Positions 36,154 to 44,932 of a stretch of DNA of 64,000 bases are shown one piece after another. The DNA comes from Thermofilum sp. GTDB taxonomy: Archaea; Thermoproteota; Thermoprotei; Thermofilales; Thermofilaceae. The position numbers were made by a program, and so were the translations under genes. Location: NCBI GenBank assembly GCA_038741495.1, contig JAVYKX010000003.1, positions 102,883 through 166,882 of the forward strand, in the 5' to 3' direction. The notes under the pieces were generated by a model. The model saw only the letters and a list, made by a program, of their open reading frames with translations. It was not told the origin of the DNA and made no database searches. Numbering within the stretch: the stretch's first letter is position 1; every line of letters starts with the position of its first letter.

Positions 36154-37164
36154 ATGTTCCTGAGCGTTGGTGTCCGGGCGGTCGTCAACGTGGAGGCTCT
36201 CAACATGGTGGAGAGCGTCGGCAACGTGACGAGGCACAGGAAGGCGACGGTGGTCTTCAGACGGGGTGGCGAGTACGTGGTCAGGATCGTGCCCGTCGTC
36301 AGCGGGGAGAGCATCGCCCACGCTTACCAGTGGTGGGTCGCCGAGCTGGCGAAGCAGAGGTACGGGGCCAGCGCCCCGCTCTGCGAGTACTGCGAGAAGG
36401 GTGAGTTCCTGAAGCACTGCGACGTCAACCTGTTCGGCTCGAAGCCCTGGGAGCAGTCGCTGAAGGCGGCCGTTTCGAAGGCTTACGACCCCCACGAGGT
36501 CGAGAAGGCTATTGTGGCGAACTGCGTCGTCGAGGACGTGGGCGGCTTCCTGTTCCCCGGCGCGCGCCCCGTGAAGAGGACGTCGAGGTTCCAGGTGAGC
36601 TACATGGTCCCCACGCTCGACAGCCTGGAGAGGGGGGCGGTCTCGATCGAGCCCCAGTTCCACGTGCGCCACAGCCCGACGAGGGTGGCGAGGGAGGGTC
36701 AGGAGGCGGCTGGCCAGGCGATCTACTACGTTGAGACGGGCTCGGCGGTCTACGCGCTGACCTTCAACATCGACCTGGGGGGTGTCGGGAAGACGAGCAT
36801 GCTGAAGGTGGAGGACGCTGTGGACTCCGGGGAGGCGAAGCGCAGGGCCGCTTTGGCGGTCGACGCGCTCGCGGCGATGCTGGACACGAGGATCTTCGGA
36901 GCGAAGCTGAGCAGGTTCACCCCCGTCACCGAGTACGAGACGGTGATCGCCGCGGTGAGCGGGAGGCCCCCGTTCGTCGTGTCCGCGCCCGCGTCGCCTG
37001 GCTTCGCTGTAGACGTCGTGCGGAGGAGAGCCAGCTACGAGCGCTTCTTCGGCGGCGGAGTGAAGCTGTTCGGCCTCGGGGAGGCCCTGCCGGAGGGCAT
37101 CGAGAGGGCTGAGAACGTGCTCGACCTCTTCGAGAGGGTGAAGCGCGGGCTAGGGCTGGCGTAG
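36154..37164 (+). CDS. cas7: Cas7 (Csa2), backbone subunit of the type I-A effector
   Basis: A 336-residue RAMP protein that polymerises along the crRNA. Typical features are MFLSVGVRAVVNVEALNMVE at the N-terminus, HRKATVVFRR, the thumb/web region VVSGESIAHAYQWWVAELA and a later SYMVPTLDS. ATG at 36154 is used because a G-rich ribosome site (GGGGGTGGGTGG) precedes it; the GTG at 36145 is an alternative. Confidence 0.9.
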   Translation: MFLSVGVRAVVNVEALNMVESVGNVTRHRKATVVFRRGGEYVVRIVPVVSGESIAHAYQWWVAELAKQRYGASAPLCEYCEKGEFLKHCDVNLFGSKPWEQSLKAAVSKAYDPHEVEKAIVANCVVEDVGGFLFPGARPVKRTSRFQVSYMVPTLDSLERGAVSIEPQFHVRHSPTRVAREGQEAAGQAIYYVETGSAVYALTFNIDLGGVGKTSMLKVEDAVDSGEAKRRAALAVDALAAMLDTRIFGAKLSRFTPVTEYETVIAAVSGRPPFVVSAPASPGFAVDVVRRRASYERFFGGGVKLFGLGEALPEGIERAENVLDLFERVKRGLGLA

Positions 37165-37179
37165 CGGCGAGTGAGAAGC

Positions 37180-37998
37180 ATGCTGGTAGCCGTCAAGGTG
37201 GCTGTCGAGTTCCACTGGGGTTACTCCGTCAAGCGCCCCTTTTTCTCCGCTTCCCAGCCCGCGCTCGCCGTACCGCCGCCCACAGCGCTCGTCGGCGCTC
37301 TAGCGAGGGCTGCTGCCAGCCTCGAGGGCTGGCCGGAGGCGGTCGAGGAGGGGCAGGGCGCTAAGCCTGCGCGGGGCTCTGCGAGCCGGCTCTACAGTGG
37401 GGCTGCCCGAGTCCTCGACAAGGTTCTCTGGGCTTCCCTCGCGCTCACCGACGAGAGGTTCGTGAGCCCGCTGATCGGCATTGTCGAGACGAGGGACATC
37501 ATCAGGGCCTTGATCGCGCCCTACCAGCGCAGGGACAACATCTACCCCGGCTCGGCGCTGCTCTTCGGCGTGCAGCCCCACGGGAGGGTTTACGCTCCAT
37601 CGATGAGGGCGAGCATCCTCTACCTGGCGAAGGGCAGCGAGGTGGCCAGGTGGGCTTACGCGCTCCAGAGCGTCGGGAGCAAGGAGTCCATCGTCTCGGT
37701 TGTCGATGTGGAGGTGGGGGAGGCTAGGGTGAGGGAGGGTGGTGGGAGCGTGGAGACCCGCTACTACTTCCCGGCGAGGCTCGGGAGCGTGGAGGGCGGA
37801 GCCCGCCCCGCCAGGGAGGTCTTGAGCCTCCCGACGAGGGAGCACTTCCTCCTCGGTGCTGTCCACGGCGTCGGGGAGTGGGAGGAGTTCCTCGTCCCGC
37901 TGGGCTGGGCGAGCGTGAAGCCCTCCGGCGAGGCTGCGCTCGTCGAGGACCCGTCCGGCGAGGTGGTCCTGGTGCCGAGGGGGGTCGTGCGTGCGTAG
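37180..37998 (+). CDS. cas5: Cas5 (Cas5a) of the type I-A effector
   Basis: A 272-residue RAMP subunit that caps the crRNA 5' handle. The N-terminus shows AVEFHWGYSVKRPFFSASQPALAV then PPPTALVGALARA, the Cas5 signature. ATG at 37180 is preferred over the GTG at 37171. The 3' end overlaps cas8a by 8 bp. Confidence 0.88.
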   Translation: MLVAVKVAVEFHWGYSVKRPFFSASQPALAVPPPTALVGALARAAASLEGWPEAVEEGQGAKPARGSASRLYSGAARVLDKVLWASLALTDERFVSPLIGIVETRDIIRALIAPYQRRDNIYPGSALLFGVQPHGRVYAPSMRASILYLAKGSEVARWAYALQSVGSKESIVSVVDVEVGEARVREGGGSVETRYYFPARLGSVEGGARPAREVLSLPTREHFLLGAVHGVGEWEEFLVPLGWASVKPSGEAALVEDPSGEVVLVPRGVVRA

Positions 37999-39316
37999 CC
38001 AGGCCTGGGTGCTGCGCTGGCCCGCTCTGCCGGTGCTGACGGACTTCGTGAACACTCTGGTGGCGAAGGCTGTGGCGCAGGCGGCGGGCGCGGTCGAGGG
38101 GGTGACGTTCCTGCAGACCCCCTGGTTCGCGGAGGCCCGCGTGGAGGTCGTGGACGAGGACCTGTTCAGGGGCAGCCTAGTCCACGTGGTCGAGAGCGGT
38201 GGAGCGCAGCTGTCACAGCTGAAGGCTATGATCGTGACGGTGGGCATAGCCGGCGACACGCAGCAGCTCGGTAAGGTTGCCGGGGAGCTGGGCTTCCCGC
38301 TGGCTGAGGGGAAGACGTACGACCAGGTTGCGGGGCTCGTCAAGAGCTTCGCGGTGCAGTACGGGAAGGGCCGGGTCGGTGTCAGCAGCGACTGGGAGGT
38401 GGCCGTCAAGGACAAGGTGGAGATCAAGCTGAGGTCAGCTGGGGGGAAGGGCTACCCGCTGCCCTCGCTCGTGCGGAGCGTGAGCCTCTACGAGGGGGGC
38501 AGGTTCTCCGGCCTCAGGGACGAGAGGGCCTCGGGCTCGCTGAGCAAGGGCACTTTCGAGGCCAGGTGCGACGCGGCGTGGTGGATCCTCTCTCTGGCTG
38601 CCGCCGGAGCTTCGCTGGCCACTGTCGAGCGCGCGCAGGAGGAGAGCAGGTACGTGTTCGTCAGCTTCGAGCCTGTCTACGGGCTCCGCTACGAGAGCAT
38701 GGCCTACTACCGCGAATTCTCCGATGCTGTTGAGGAGTTCGTCGGGAGGGTCGGCTTGTTCGTCGAGGACGAGGAGCTCTTCAGGCTGTCCCTGCTCTTC
38801 CACGTGTACAGCACTCTGTCGAGCCCGCTGATACCGGCACGCTTCGGCATCAAGCTGAGGAGCATCAGGGCTGTGGGCAGGAGGTTCACCGAAGCCTACG
38901 TGACGAGCATCTCCGCGGGGGAGGTCGAGGTGCTGCACCGCGCCCTCCAGAGCTACGTGGGCGGGCTTGCGCGCGCGGCAGCGAGGGCCTGCTCGGAGCT
39001 CGGCCGCTTCGTGATGACGACCCAGCGGGGCGCCCCAGCTATCGCGAGGGAGCTGAACCTCGAGGCCTTTGCCTCCAAGCTCAAGATCCTGATGAGGGCG
39101 CTCTCGGAGCCCGGCTACTCCCCGCCGAGCGAGCCGCTCTACGACATGCTCAGGACGATGAGGGTCAGCGAGTGGAGGGCCCGCTTCATCGGGCTCCTGT
39201 CCAGCAGGATCCAGGAGCGTAGAGGCGTCTCGAAGGAGGACGCGGTCAGGGAGGCGAGGGAGATCTACGACGGGGTTTCAGAGCTGGTAGCGACTGTGGC
39301 GAAGACCTTGAGGTGA
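37991..39316 (+). CDS. cas8a: Cas8a, large subunit of the type I-A effector
   Basis: A 441-residue protein in the canonical I-A large-subunit position between cas5 and cas3'. It should recognise the PAM and recruit Cas3. Sequence is divergent; the assignment rests on position, size and general Csa4/Cas8a-like helical C-terminus (LVATVAKTL). GTG start overlapping cas5. Confidence 0.78.
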   Translation: MRSQAWVLRWPALPVLTDFVNTLVAKAVAQAAGAVEGVTFLQTPWFAEARVEVVDEDLFRGSLVHVVESGGAQLSQLKAMIVTVGIAGDTQQLGKVAGELGFPLAEGKTYDQVAGLVKSFAVQYGKGRVGVSSDWEVAVKDKVEIKLRSAGGKGYPLPSLVRSVSLYEGGRFSGLRDERASGSLSKGTFEARCDAAWWILSLAAAGASLATVERAQEESRYVFVSFEPVYGLRYESMAYYREFSDAVEEFVGRVGLFVEDEELFRLSLLFHVYSTLSSPLIPARFGIKLRSIRAVGRRFTEAYVTSISAGEVEVLHRALQSYVGGLARAAARACSELGRFVMTTQRGAPAIARELNLEAFASKLKILMRALSEPGYSPPSEPLYDMLRTMRVSEWRARFIGLLSSRIQERRGVSKEDAVREAREIYDGVSELVATVAKTLR

Positions 39317-39323
39317 TTTGAGG

Positions 39324-39449
39324 ATGAACGCCGCGGGGGCGGGGCCGCTGAGCGGTGCCCCCGGCTGCCTTCGCCCGCTGCGGCTGTCTAGCGGAGGTGC
39401 CCGAGGCTGCCTTCCGCCGGCTTCGGCTGGGAGTCTGCCGGCAGCTTGA
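39324..39449 (+). CDS. Candidate 41-residue micro-ORF between cas8a and cas3'
   Basis: ATG at 39324, preceded by TTGAGG, opens a 41-codon frame whose stop overlaps the TTG start of cas3' (TTGA, 39446-39449), the same coupling seen between the NurA-like and herA genes. The peptide is Gly/Ala/Pro/Leu-rich and contains an internal near-repeat (GAPGCLRP and GARGCLPP). It could be a real coupling peptide or chance in a GC-rich spacer with few stop codons. Confidence 0.3.
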   Translation: MNAAGAGPLSGAPGCLRPLRLSSGGARGCLPPASAGSLPAA

Positions 39450-41152
39450 GAGTGGTTGCGGTGAACGCGAGGAGAGGGGTTGGTGAAGCTCTCCTGGAGG
39501 CTAGGGGCGGCTCCGTCCAGATCCTTATAGCCCCGACCGGGTACGGGAAGACGAGCTCGGTCCACCACGCCTGGAGCGCGGTGTCGGAGCGCTGGGGCAG
39601 GGTGGTCCACGTGCTTCCTCTGCGAGCTATCGTCTCCGACGCTGCCAGCAAGGCTGTGGAGCGCGGCGTGCCGCTCGAGGAGGTCTCGTACCAGGCGGCG
39701 ATCGACGAGGTTCTGACCGGGGAGGGGGAGCGGGTCCGGAAGTCCTCCTACATGTTCTCGCGGTATGTGGTGACGACCTACGACAGCTTCTCCTTCTCGC
39801 TCTACGCCGCCCCGGTGGCCGAGCTGAGCAGGGTGTACGCGCACAGGGATGTGGGGCTGCTGGCCGCGGCGGGCGGCGGCGTGCTCTTCGACGAGGCCCA
39901 CTTGGTCATGGCCACGGACGAGGCCGACGCCTCGAGGGAGGAGTGCAAGGTCTTCACGGTGCTCTGCCACGAGATCGAGGTTCTCTCCCGCCACCTCCAG
40001 CGCCCCGTTGTCCTCGCGACGGCGACTCTCCCCGCCCCGGTGGTTGGGGGGTTCTTGGAGGCCTTGAGGGGCTTGGAGGCCAGGATCCACCTGTGCCTCG
40101 GGGAGAGGGGCCTGGAGTACTACAGGGGCTACGGCCTCCCGGTCGAGGAGCACGGCCTCGACCCCGATTTCGGGAAGCACTACGAGGAGTACAGGAGGCG
40201 CGTGAGGACGAGGGTGTCGAGGGGCAGCCTGGAGGACGACGCCCTCAAAGCTCTCGAGGAGTACCCAAGGGTTGCGGTCTTCTGCAACACGGTAGCGAGG
40301 GCTGTGGAGGTCTACAGGAGGCTGAGAGACCGGGCCGACGCCGAGGTGATCCTCATCCACGGCCGCTTCACCGGGGTTGACAAGAGCGGGAAGATCGACC
40401 GCGTGGAGCTGCTGCTGAAGGGCGGGGGCAGGGTTCTGGTCGTTAGCACTCAGGTTCTGGAAGCTGGGGTGGACTTCGACTTCGACGCCGTGGTGACGGA
40501 GGTCGCGGCTCCGGGGGCGCTGGTCCAGCGGGCCGGCAGGGCCTACAGGAACCTGGAGGAGCGCTGCGGCGACGGGGGGCTGGTCACCGTCAACGTCTCG
40601 GACGAGAGCCTCCGCTCGGCCGAAGCTGTCTACCCGAGTGAATCCGTCAGCGCTGCTGCCCAGTACTTGTCGAGCGCGCTGAGCGGGGAGGGCTTCTTCG
40701 ACTGGCGGTTCGCGGAGAGCAAGCCCTGCTTCGTAGACCTCCTGGCCGCGGTGAAGGCCTCGCCCAGCGTGGACCACAGCCTGTACACCCCGCTCAACGA
40801 CCTCCTCCGGCTCCGGCTCCTAAGCGAGAACGTGTGTAAGATCCTAAAGGAGCTCGACAGGTGGGTGGAAGGCGCCCTCGTCCGCGACAGTGCCCTCATC
40901 CCGATAGTGACCGAGCGGGGTGTTGTGACCGTCTCTCTCGACTACCTGAGGGGGAAGGGGAGGAGAGTGCTGGAGCTCGAAGATGGAGAGGCGAAAGCCG
41001 TCTTCAGCGACGGCAGCTACAGGAGGGTTGACCTCCAGCGCCTCTTCGCCAGCCCCCTCGCGACCCTCTACCGGCTGGCGGGGAGCGGCGAGGAATTCTA
41101 CGGGCTGAAGGCTAGGGAGGGCGCGTACGACCCGGAGGTGGGGTTGCCGTGA
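39446..41152 (+). CDS. cas3: Cas3' helicase
   Basis: A 568-residue superfamily 2 helicase lacking the HD domain. Walker A is IAPTGYGKTSS near residue 28, DEAH box at D149 (LFDEAHLVM), motif III TATLP, and motif VI region VQRAGRAYRN. It unwinds target DNA after effector binding. The HD nuclease is encoded separately just downstream, as usual in I-A. The TTG start is accepted because it begins a typical N-terminus (RVVAVNARRGVGEALL). Confidence 0.9.
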   Translation: MRVVAVNARRGVGEALLEARGGSVQILIAPTGYGKTSSVHHAWSAVSERWGRVVHVLPLRAIVSDAASKAVERGVPLEEVSYQAAIDEVLTGEGERVRKSSYMFSRYVVTTYDSFSFSLYAAPVAELSRVYAHRDVGLLAAAGGGVLFDEAHLVMATDEADASREECKVFTVLCHEIEVLSRHLQRPVVLATATLPAPVVGGFLEALRGLEARIHLCLGERGLEYYRGYGLPVEEHGLDPDFGKHYEEYRRRVRTRVSRGSLEDDALKALEEYPRVAVFCNTVARAVEVYRRLRDRADAEVILIHGRFTGVDKSGKIDRVELLLKGGGRVLVVSTQVLEAGVDFDFDAVVTEVAAPGALVQRAGRAYRNLEERCGDGGLVTVNVSDESLRSAEAVYPSESVSAAAQYLSSALSGEGFFDWRFAESKPCFVDLLAAVKASPSVDHSLYTPLNDLLRLRLLSENVCKILKELDRWVEGALVRDSALIPIVTERGVVTVSLDYLRGKGRRVLELEDGEAKAVFSDGSYRRVDLQRLFASPLATLYRLAGSGEEFYGLKAREGAYDPEVGLP

Positions 41153-41817
41153 TGCTCGCCCGCTGCGGTGAGCCGCTGGGGGACCACCTGCTGAACGTGG
41201 CCAGCCTGGCCCGGCTCCTCTCCGAGAGGCTCAAGCTGAACCTCGAGCAGGAGGCCTACCTGGCTGGGCTGCTCCACGACGTCGGGAAGGCGGACGCGGG
41301 GGCCCAGAGGAGGATAGCTGAGGGCTGCGGGACGGGGCGCGAGCTGGGGAGCCCGGGCCACGAGGTCGTCTCGGCTGTCGTCGCCTTCGATGCCCTGAGG
41401 GGGTGCGGCCTGCAGCTGGAGGCGGCTTTCGAAGTCGTGGGAGCCATCCTGAGGCACCACCAGGCGATGAGGACCGCTGACGAGGCTCTGAGCGACTTGA
41501 GGAGGTGGTTCAGGGGCAGGGTCTCCGAGCCCGCGGAGCTCGAGGCGGCGCTGAGCAGGGGGTTGAGCACCCTCGGGCTCAGCTTCGCCGCCCCCGCGTG
41601 GCCCGCCAGCGTCGAAGACCTCGAGGAGCGCCTCGCGAGCATGCAGAGGGTTTTCGAGAAGCTGTACGGCCAGCCGGCGCGTACTCTTCGCGCCCGCCTG
41701 CTGTCAGGCCTCGTCATGGTCGCCGACACGTACGTCGCCGGCACGGTAGCGGAAGGAGAGAGGGAGAGCTTGTACAAGAGGGAGGTGAAGCGCTTCGTAG
41801 AGCTGCTCCGCCGGTAG
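41149..41817 (+). CDS. Cas3'' HD nuclease
   Basis: A 222-residue metal-dependent HD nuclease that degrades target DNA with Cas3'. Metal ligands are visible in GDHLLNVASLA, LLHDVGKADAG, SPGHEVVSA and LRHHQAM. GTG at 41149 overlaps the cas3' stop (GTGA), so the two halves are translated together. Last gene of the I-A operon; 41818-42050 beyond it shows no gene. Confidence 0.9.
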   Translation: MMLARCGEPLGDHLLNVASLARLLSERLKLNLEQEAYLAGLLHDVGKADAGAQRRIAEGCGTGRELGSPGHEVVSAVVAFDALRGCGLQLEAAFEVVGAILRHHQAMRTADEALSDLRRWFRGRVSEPAELEAALSRGLSTLGLSFAAPAWPASVEDLEERLASMQRVFEKLYGQPARTLRARLLSGLVMVADTYVAGTVAEGERESLYKREVKRFVELLRR

Positions 41818-42049
41818 CGGCCTCCGCTCCTCTGCTGCGCGAAGGCAACGGGCGCTGAGCTCTGGAGTGGGGAGGAGAGCCGCGACGCCTTTTCACTCTT
41901 CAACTGCGCGAGGCGCAGGTTTCTGAGGGAGATTCGTCGACTTTCGCTTCTCTCTGCTGTCTCCGAGCATTTTCTGCTCAAGCCCCCAGGGTGAGCGCTA
42001 GCACTCTCTTCTGAGGATTCGCGCTGCCTGCGCTCCGGCTTTCTGCAGC

Positions 42050-42060
42050 GAAAGCTTTAT
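42050..42060 (+). promoter_or_regulatory. TATA box upstream of the metallopeptidase-like gene
   Basis: AGCTTTATATAC is a strong TATA box, but it lies about 145 bp before the best start at 42204, implying a 5' untranslated leader of about 115-120 nt, unusual next to the leaderless genes around it. Confidence 0.5.
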
Positions 42061-42203
42061 ATACTGCTTTGGAGCTTGCCGGGGCTGAGGGGCGCCGGTT
42101 TCCTGCTGCTGGCTGGGGGCCGGTGCGGCTGCTCTCGTTCTTCAAGGGTGTCTCGCGCGCTAGCCTTCTTGCTCTTCCTTGCCCAGAGTTACGGGGGAGC
42201 AGG

Positions 42204-42839
42204 ATGAGGCTGCGCGACTACCTGGAGAGGTATCCCGACTTGAAGCACCTGACTTACGCGGCTGTCAGGTGCCTGCCGGGCGGGGAGGAGCTCCTCGAAG
42301 CCGAGGTGGGCTTCGACCCGGAGTTGAGGGCGGCTGGCTGCGTTGATGTCGGGGAGAGGCGTATCGTGTTCCGCGAGGATCCGCCTGACGAGCTGACTCT
42401 GCTCCACGAGCTCGTTCACCTGGCTGGCTGCTACGTGGAGAGGTACGCGGGAACCCTGTCCCTCATCCTCCTCTACTTCGCCGAGAACGGGGTTGTCTGC
42501 AACCTGTTCAGGCTGCTGGAGCTGACGCCCAGCGACTTCGAGAGGGCGGTTAGAGAGGCTACCGGGCTGAGCCTCGAAGAGTGGATCAACTCGAGGGGCG
42601 TGGGTGCACCCTGCACGACGCTCGACGAGAGGGAGGGAAGGCTGAAGTTCGACGGGGACTGCTTCTCCCTCCTCGTGGACTTCTTCATCGGGTGGCTGCA
42701 GATCGAGAGCGTGGCCGGCGACGAAGCGTGCCGGGCGATCGTCGAGAGGCTGGCCGCTCTAACCCTCGAGGGCGGGGGCCCGGGCCGCGGGGGAACGGAG
42801 AGGTGCTCTGCGGTGGACGCTGAGGAGGTAGAGGAGTAG
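42204..42839 (+). CDS. Metallopeptidase-like protein with an HExxH motif
   Basis: A 211-residue protein not assigned to a named family. LTLLHELVHLAGCYVERY holds H68-E69-x2-H72, the zinc-peptidase motif, on a hydrophobic helix. Four further cysteines are scattered through the protein. There is no signal peptide. ATG at 42204 follows GGGGGAGCAGG, a good ribosome site; upstream in-frame codons are low in complexity. Sitting next to the I-A operon it could be an accessory protease, but no direct link is visible. Confidence 0.6.
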   Translation: MRLRDYLERYPDLKHLTYAAVRCLPGGEELLEAEVGFDPELRAAGCVDVGERRIVFREDPPDELTLLHELVHLAGCYVERYAGTLSLILLYFAENGVVCNLFRLLELTPSDFERAVREATGLSLEEWINSRGVGAPCTTLDEREGRLKFDGDCFSLLVDFFIGWLQIESVAGDEACRAIVERLAALTLEGGGPGRGGTERCSAVDAEEVEE

Positions 42840-43021
42840 CCGCTAGGGCTTCGCCGCTCGCGGGCGCCCCCGGCTGCCTGAACCCGTGCTGTCCCTTAAA
42901 CCGGTTTTTTATCGTGGAGGCGTTCTACGCTGCTCTCGGTGTCTGTGAGGTAGCTGGCCGCTCGGCCTGGGCTTTGAGCCGGAACGGATCTTCCAGCTGC
43001 TGTCGGGGGCTCGGTGCCCGG

Positions 43022-43036
43022 TAGAAAACTTATATC
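43022..43036 (+). promoter_or_regulatory. TATA box of the alpha-toroid gene
   Basis: AGAAAACTTATATCG precedes the start at 43114 by about 80 bp, again implying a leader rather than a leaderless transcript. Confidence 0.4.
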
Positions 43037-43113
43037 GTGAGGCCCCTGCTGAAGCGCTGGCTGGGGGCGGCCCGGAGGCGCCCGGTAAGCCTGCTGGGTC
43101 CCGGTGACTGGGC

Positions 43114-44053
43114 ATGTCGAGGAGCTTGCTCGCGCTGGTCGACCTGAACAGGGTGGCTGGCTATGTGCTTTCGAAGAGGGGGAGCGATGGAGGCTACCTC
43201 TCCTTCCAGTACATGGACATGTTCGAGTCGTCGGCGGAAGACACGTTCTATGCTCTTTCAACGCTCTCTGCGCTGAAAGTGGATCCTCCCGGCTTAGAGT
43301 CGACGATCAGCTTCTTGAAGCGCTTGCAAGACCCCTCGGGAGGCTACGGGAGCGTCGAGGTAGCTTACTACTCGGTAACGGCTTTAAGCCTCCTCGGGGG
43401 AGAAGCCCAGAGACCCTGAGGGGGCGGGCCGCTTCCTCCTCAAAGTGCTGGAAGCGCTCCTCGAGCAGCGCGGCGACAGCGCCTGGATCCTCCTCGAGGG
43501 GCGGCCCCTCTTCAACGAGAAGGGAGTCCTCCGGTCCAAGGACGCTACCTACATCCTCACACCCGCCGACGTGACCCCGTGGCTGCACAGGCTCTCGATG
43601 GTAGTGCTCGCGCTGGTCACCCTCGACGGCCTCCCGGAAAGCTACGCCGGCGAGGTCGCAGCCCTGCTGCTTGAGCAGCGGAGCAGCGGGGGCTTCGGCA
43701 GCCCGGCGCCGGCACTCGAGTCGACGTACTGGGTTGTCGAGGGCCTGAAAGCCCTAGGCCGGCTGGCCCCGATGCCGGAGACAGCCCGGTGGGTTCTGGA
43801 GTGCGAGAACGAGAGCGGGGGCTTCAGCGCTTCACCCTCCTCCAGAAACTACTTTGTCGAAAACCTCTACTACGGGCTGGAGACCCTACGTGCGCTCGGC
43901 TCGGCGCCGAAGCACAGCAGCAGCCATGCGAGGTACATCTCCAGCCTGCAGAACGCGAACGGTGGCTTCCGCCGGGCACCCACGCACGGCGTGTCAAGCC
44001 TAGAGTACACGTTCTACGCTATACGCTCGCTAGAGCTCTTAGGCCTCCTTTAG
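43114..44053 (+). pseudogene. Prenyltransferase/terpene-cyclase-like alpha-toroid protein, frameshifted
   Basis: Two frames together encode one protein of about 313 residues made of repeats of the prenyltransferase-beta/squalene-cyclase type: LQDPSGGYGSVEVAYYSVTA, RSSGGFGSPAPALESTYWVV, ENESGGFSASPSSRNYFVE and LQNANGGFRRAPTHGVSS. Frame 1 (43114-43419) ends soon after ALSLLGGEA; frame 2 resumes as PRDPEGAGRFLLKVLEALL and runs to 44053. A one-base change in the G5 run at 43396-43400 would restore a single frame. No DxDD or zinc-site residues typical of active enzymes are evident. Either a recent pseudogene or a sequencing error. Confidence 0.7.
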
Positions 44054-44221
44054 CACCCGCGGCGACCGGGAGGCAGTGTGGAGAGCTTGAAGGGGCTAGG
44101 AACGGGGGAGAGGCCGAGGAGCTGGACGAGAAGCGCCGGGAGGCGCGCAGGCTCGCCGCGAGGAACGTTCACAGAGCTATGAGCGGAAGCCGGGGGTCCG
44201 GCGCGCATAACTTCATAAGTC

Positions 44222-44270
44222 TAAATATTATACAGAGTGTGTGCTCTCCTGTTCGATCGGCGACAGGAGA
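44222..44270 (+). promoter_or_regulatory. Orphan TATA box with operator-like inverted repeat
   Basis: TAAATATTATA (44222-44232) is followed by TCTCCTGT (44245-44252) and ACAGGAGA (44263-44270), a perfect 8-bp inverted repeat with a 10-bp spacer lying where transcription should begin. No intact gene follows, only the vapC remnant, so this may be the abandoned promoter of a lost antitoxin-toxin operon. Confidence 0.4.
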
Positions 44271-44411
44271 CTATTTGTTGATCTTCTCGAGAAGTTAGCC
44301 CTAAGTGGGGGAGTTCACCGGGCGCCTTCGGGGCGTGGCGTACCCTGTTGAGTGCGGGCTGAGCGCAGGGCAGGTGGGGGTAGAGCCTTAGAGGAGCTGA
44401 GGAAGCTTACC

Positions 44412-44495
44412 GAGAGAGATTCTCGCGGGGCGAGCCGCAAGGTCGAGGCGGTAAGCCTGAGGGAGCTCCTCGGGCAGGCCTACCACGCGCGGTAG
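44412..44495 (+). pseudogene. 3' remnant of a vapC toxin gene
   Basis: Translation reads ERDSRGASRKVEAVSLRELL then GQAYHAR and stop, closely matching the end of the intact VapC at 45166-45591 (VVSLEELLRQAYRAR). Similarity continues ~150 bp past the stop (shared CGTAGATCCGCC and GACGCCACGG / GGCGCCACGG), so a whole block was duplicated and one copy has lost its 5' part. Confidence 0.6.
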
Positions 44496-44932
44496 AAGCT
44501 CGAAGCAGGAGGCCAGCACCGCGCTCGTAGATCCGCCTGTTTTCTTCGCCTCATCTGCACGGGGATTGCTGCTGGCGACGCCACGGGCCTCTTCAACCCA
44601 GCGGTGAGGGGGTGGGCTGCGCAGCGAACCTAGCGCCTCCCATGCTTAAGCCAGCGAGAGCGAAGCGCGACGGTGAGCTGTAGGCGCGGACCCCCTTGCC
44701 GAACCGCCTGGCGTGAGTAGCGCCGCGGTACCGAGCGCAGGGTGCGCGAAGCAGCCGAGCACGCGGAGCGCGTGGGAGAGCCCTTCGGAGCGCTTAGTGC
44801 TTCCCCGGGAGGTGAGAGCCTGAAGCAGAACTTAAGCCCGTTTCACCTGCAGGCGCCCCGATCCTCACTCTTCCCTGACCCGCGCCAGCAGCGCTTATTA
44901 GCTACTTCATGGTAGGAATTCAAGGGTTACGC

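Larger units (their letters stand above)
44054..44932. other. Gene-poor region with an orphan promoter and a vapC remnant
   Basis: About 880 bp without an intact gene. It contains an AT-rich TATA element with an inverted repeat (44222-44270), a palindrome CTTCTCGAGAAG (44283-44294), a fragment homologous to the 3' end of the neighbouring vapC gene (44412-44495), and the promoter of vapB (CTTATTAGC near 44894). It looks like a decayed toxin-antitoxin locus. Confidence 0.4.

Noticed and set aside
35650..36672. A long minus-strand extension of the csa3 frame (about 340 extra codons).
   Set aside because: It runs antisense through csa5 and cas7, is Pro/His/Arg-rich, and the CARF domain starts exactly at the ATG of 35649.
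39278..40777. A 499-codon minus-strand frame antisense to cas3'.
   Set aside because: Composition is that of an antisense frame in GC-rich DNA, with no motif, promoter or ribosome site.
44245..44294. A structured small RNA formed by the inverted repeat and the CTTCTCGAGAAG palindrome.
   Set aside because: The repeat overlaps the expected transcription start, so an operator is more likely; no tRNA-like, C/D or H/ACA box pattern was found.
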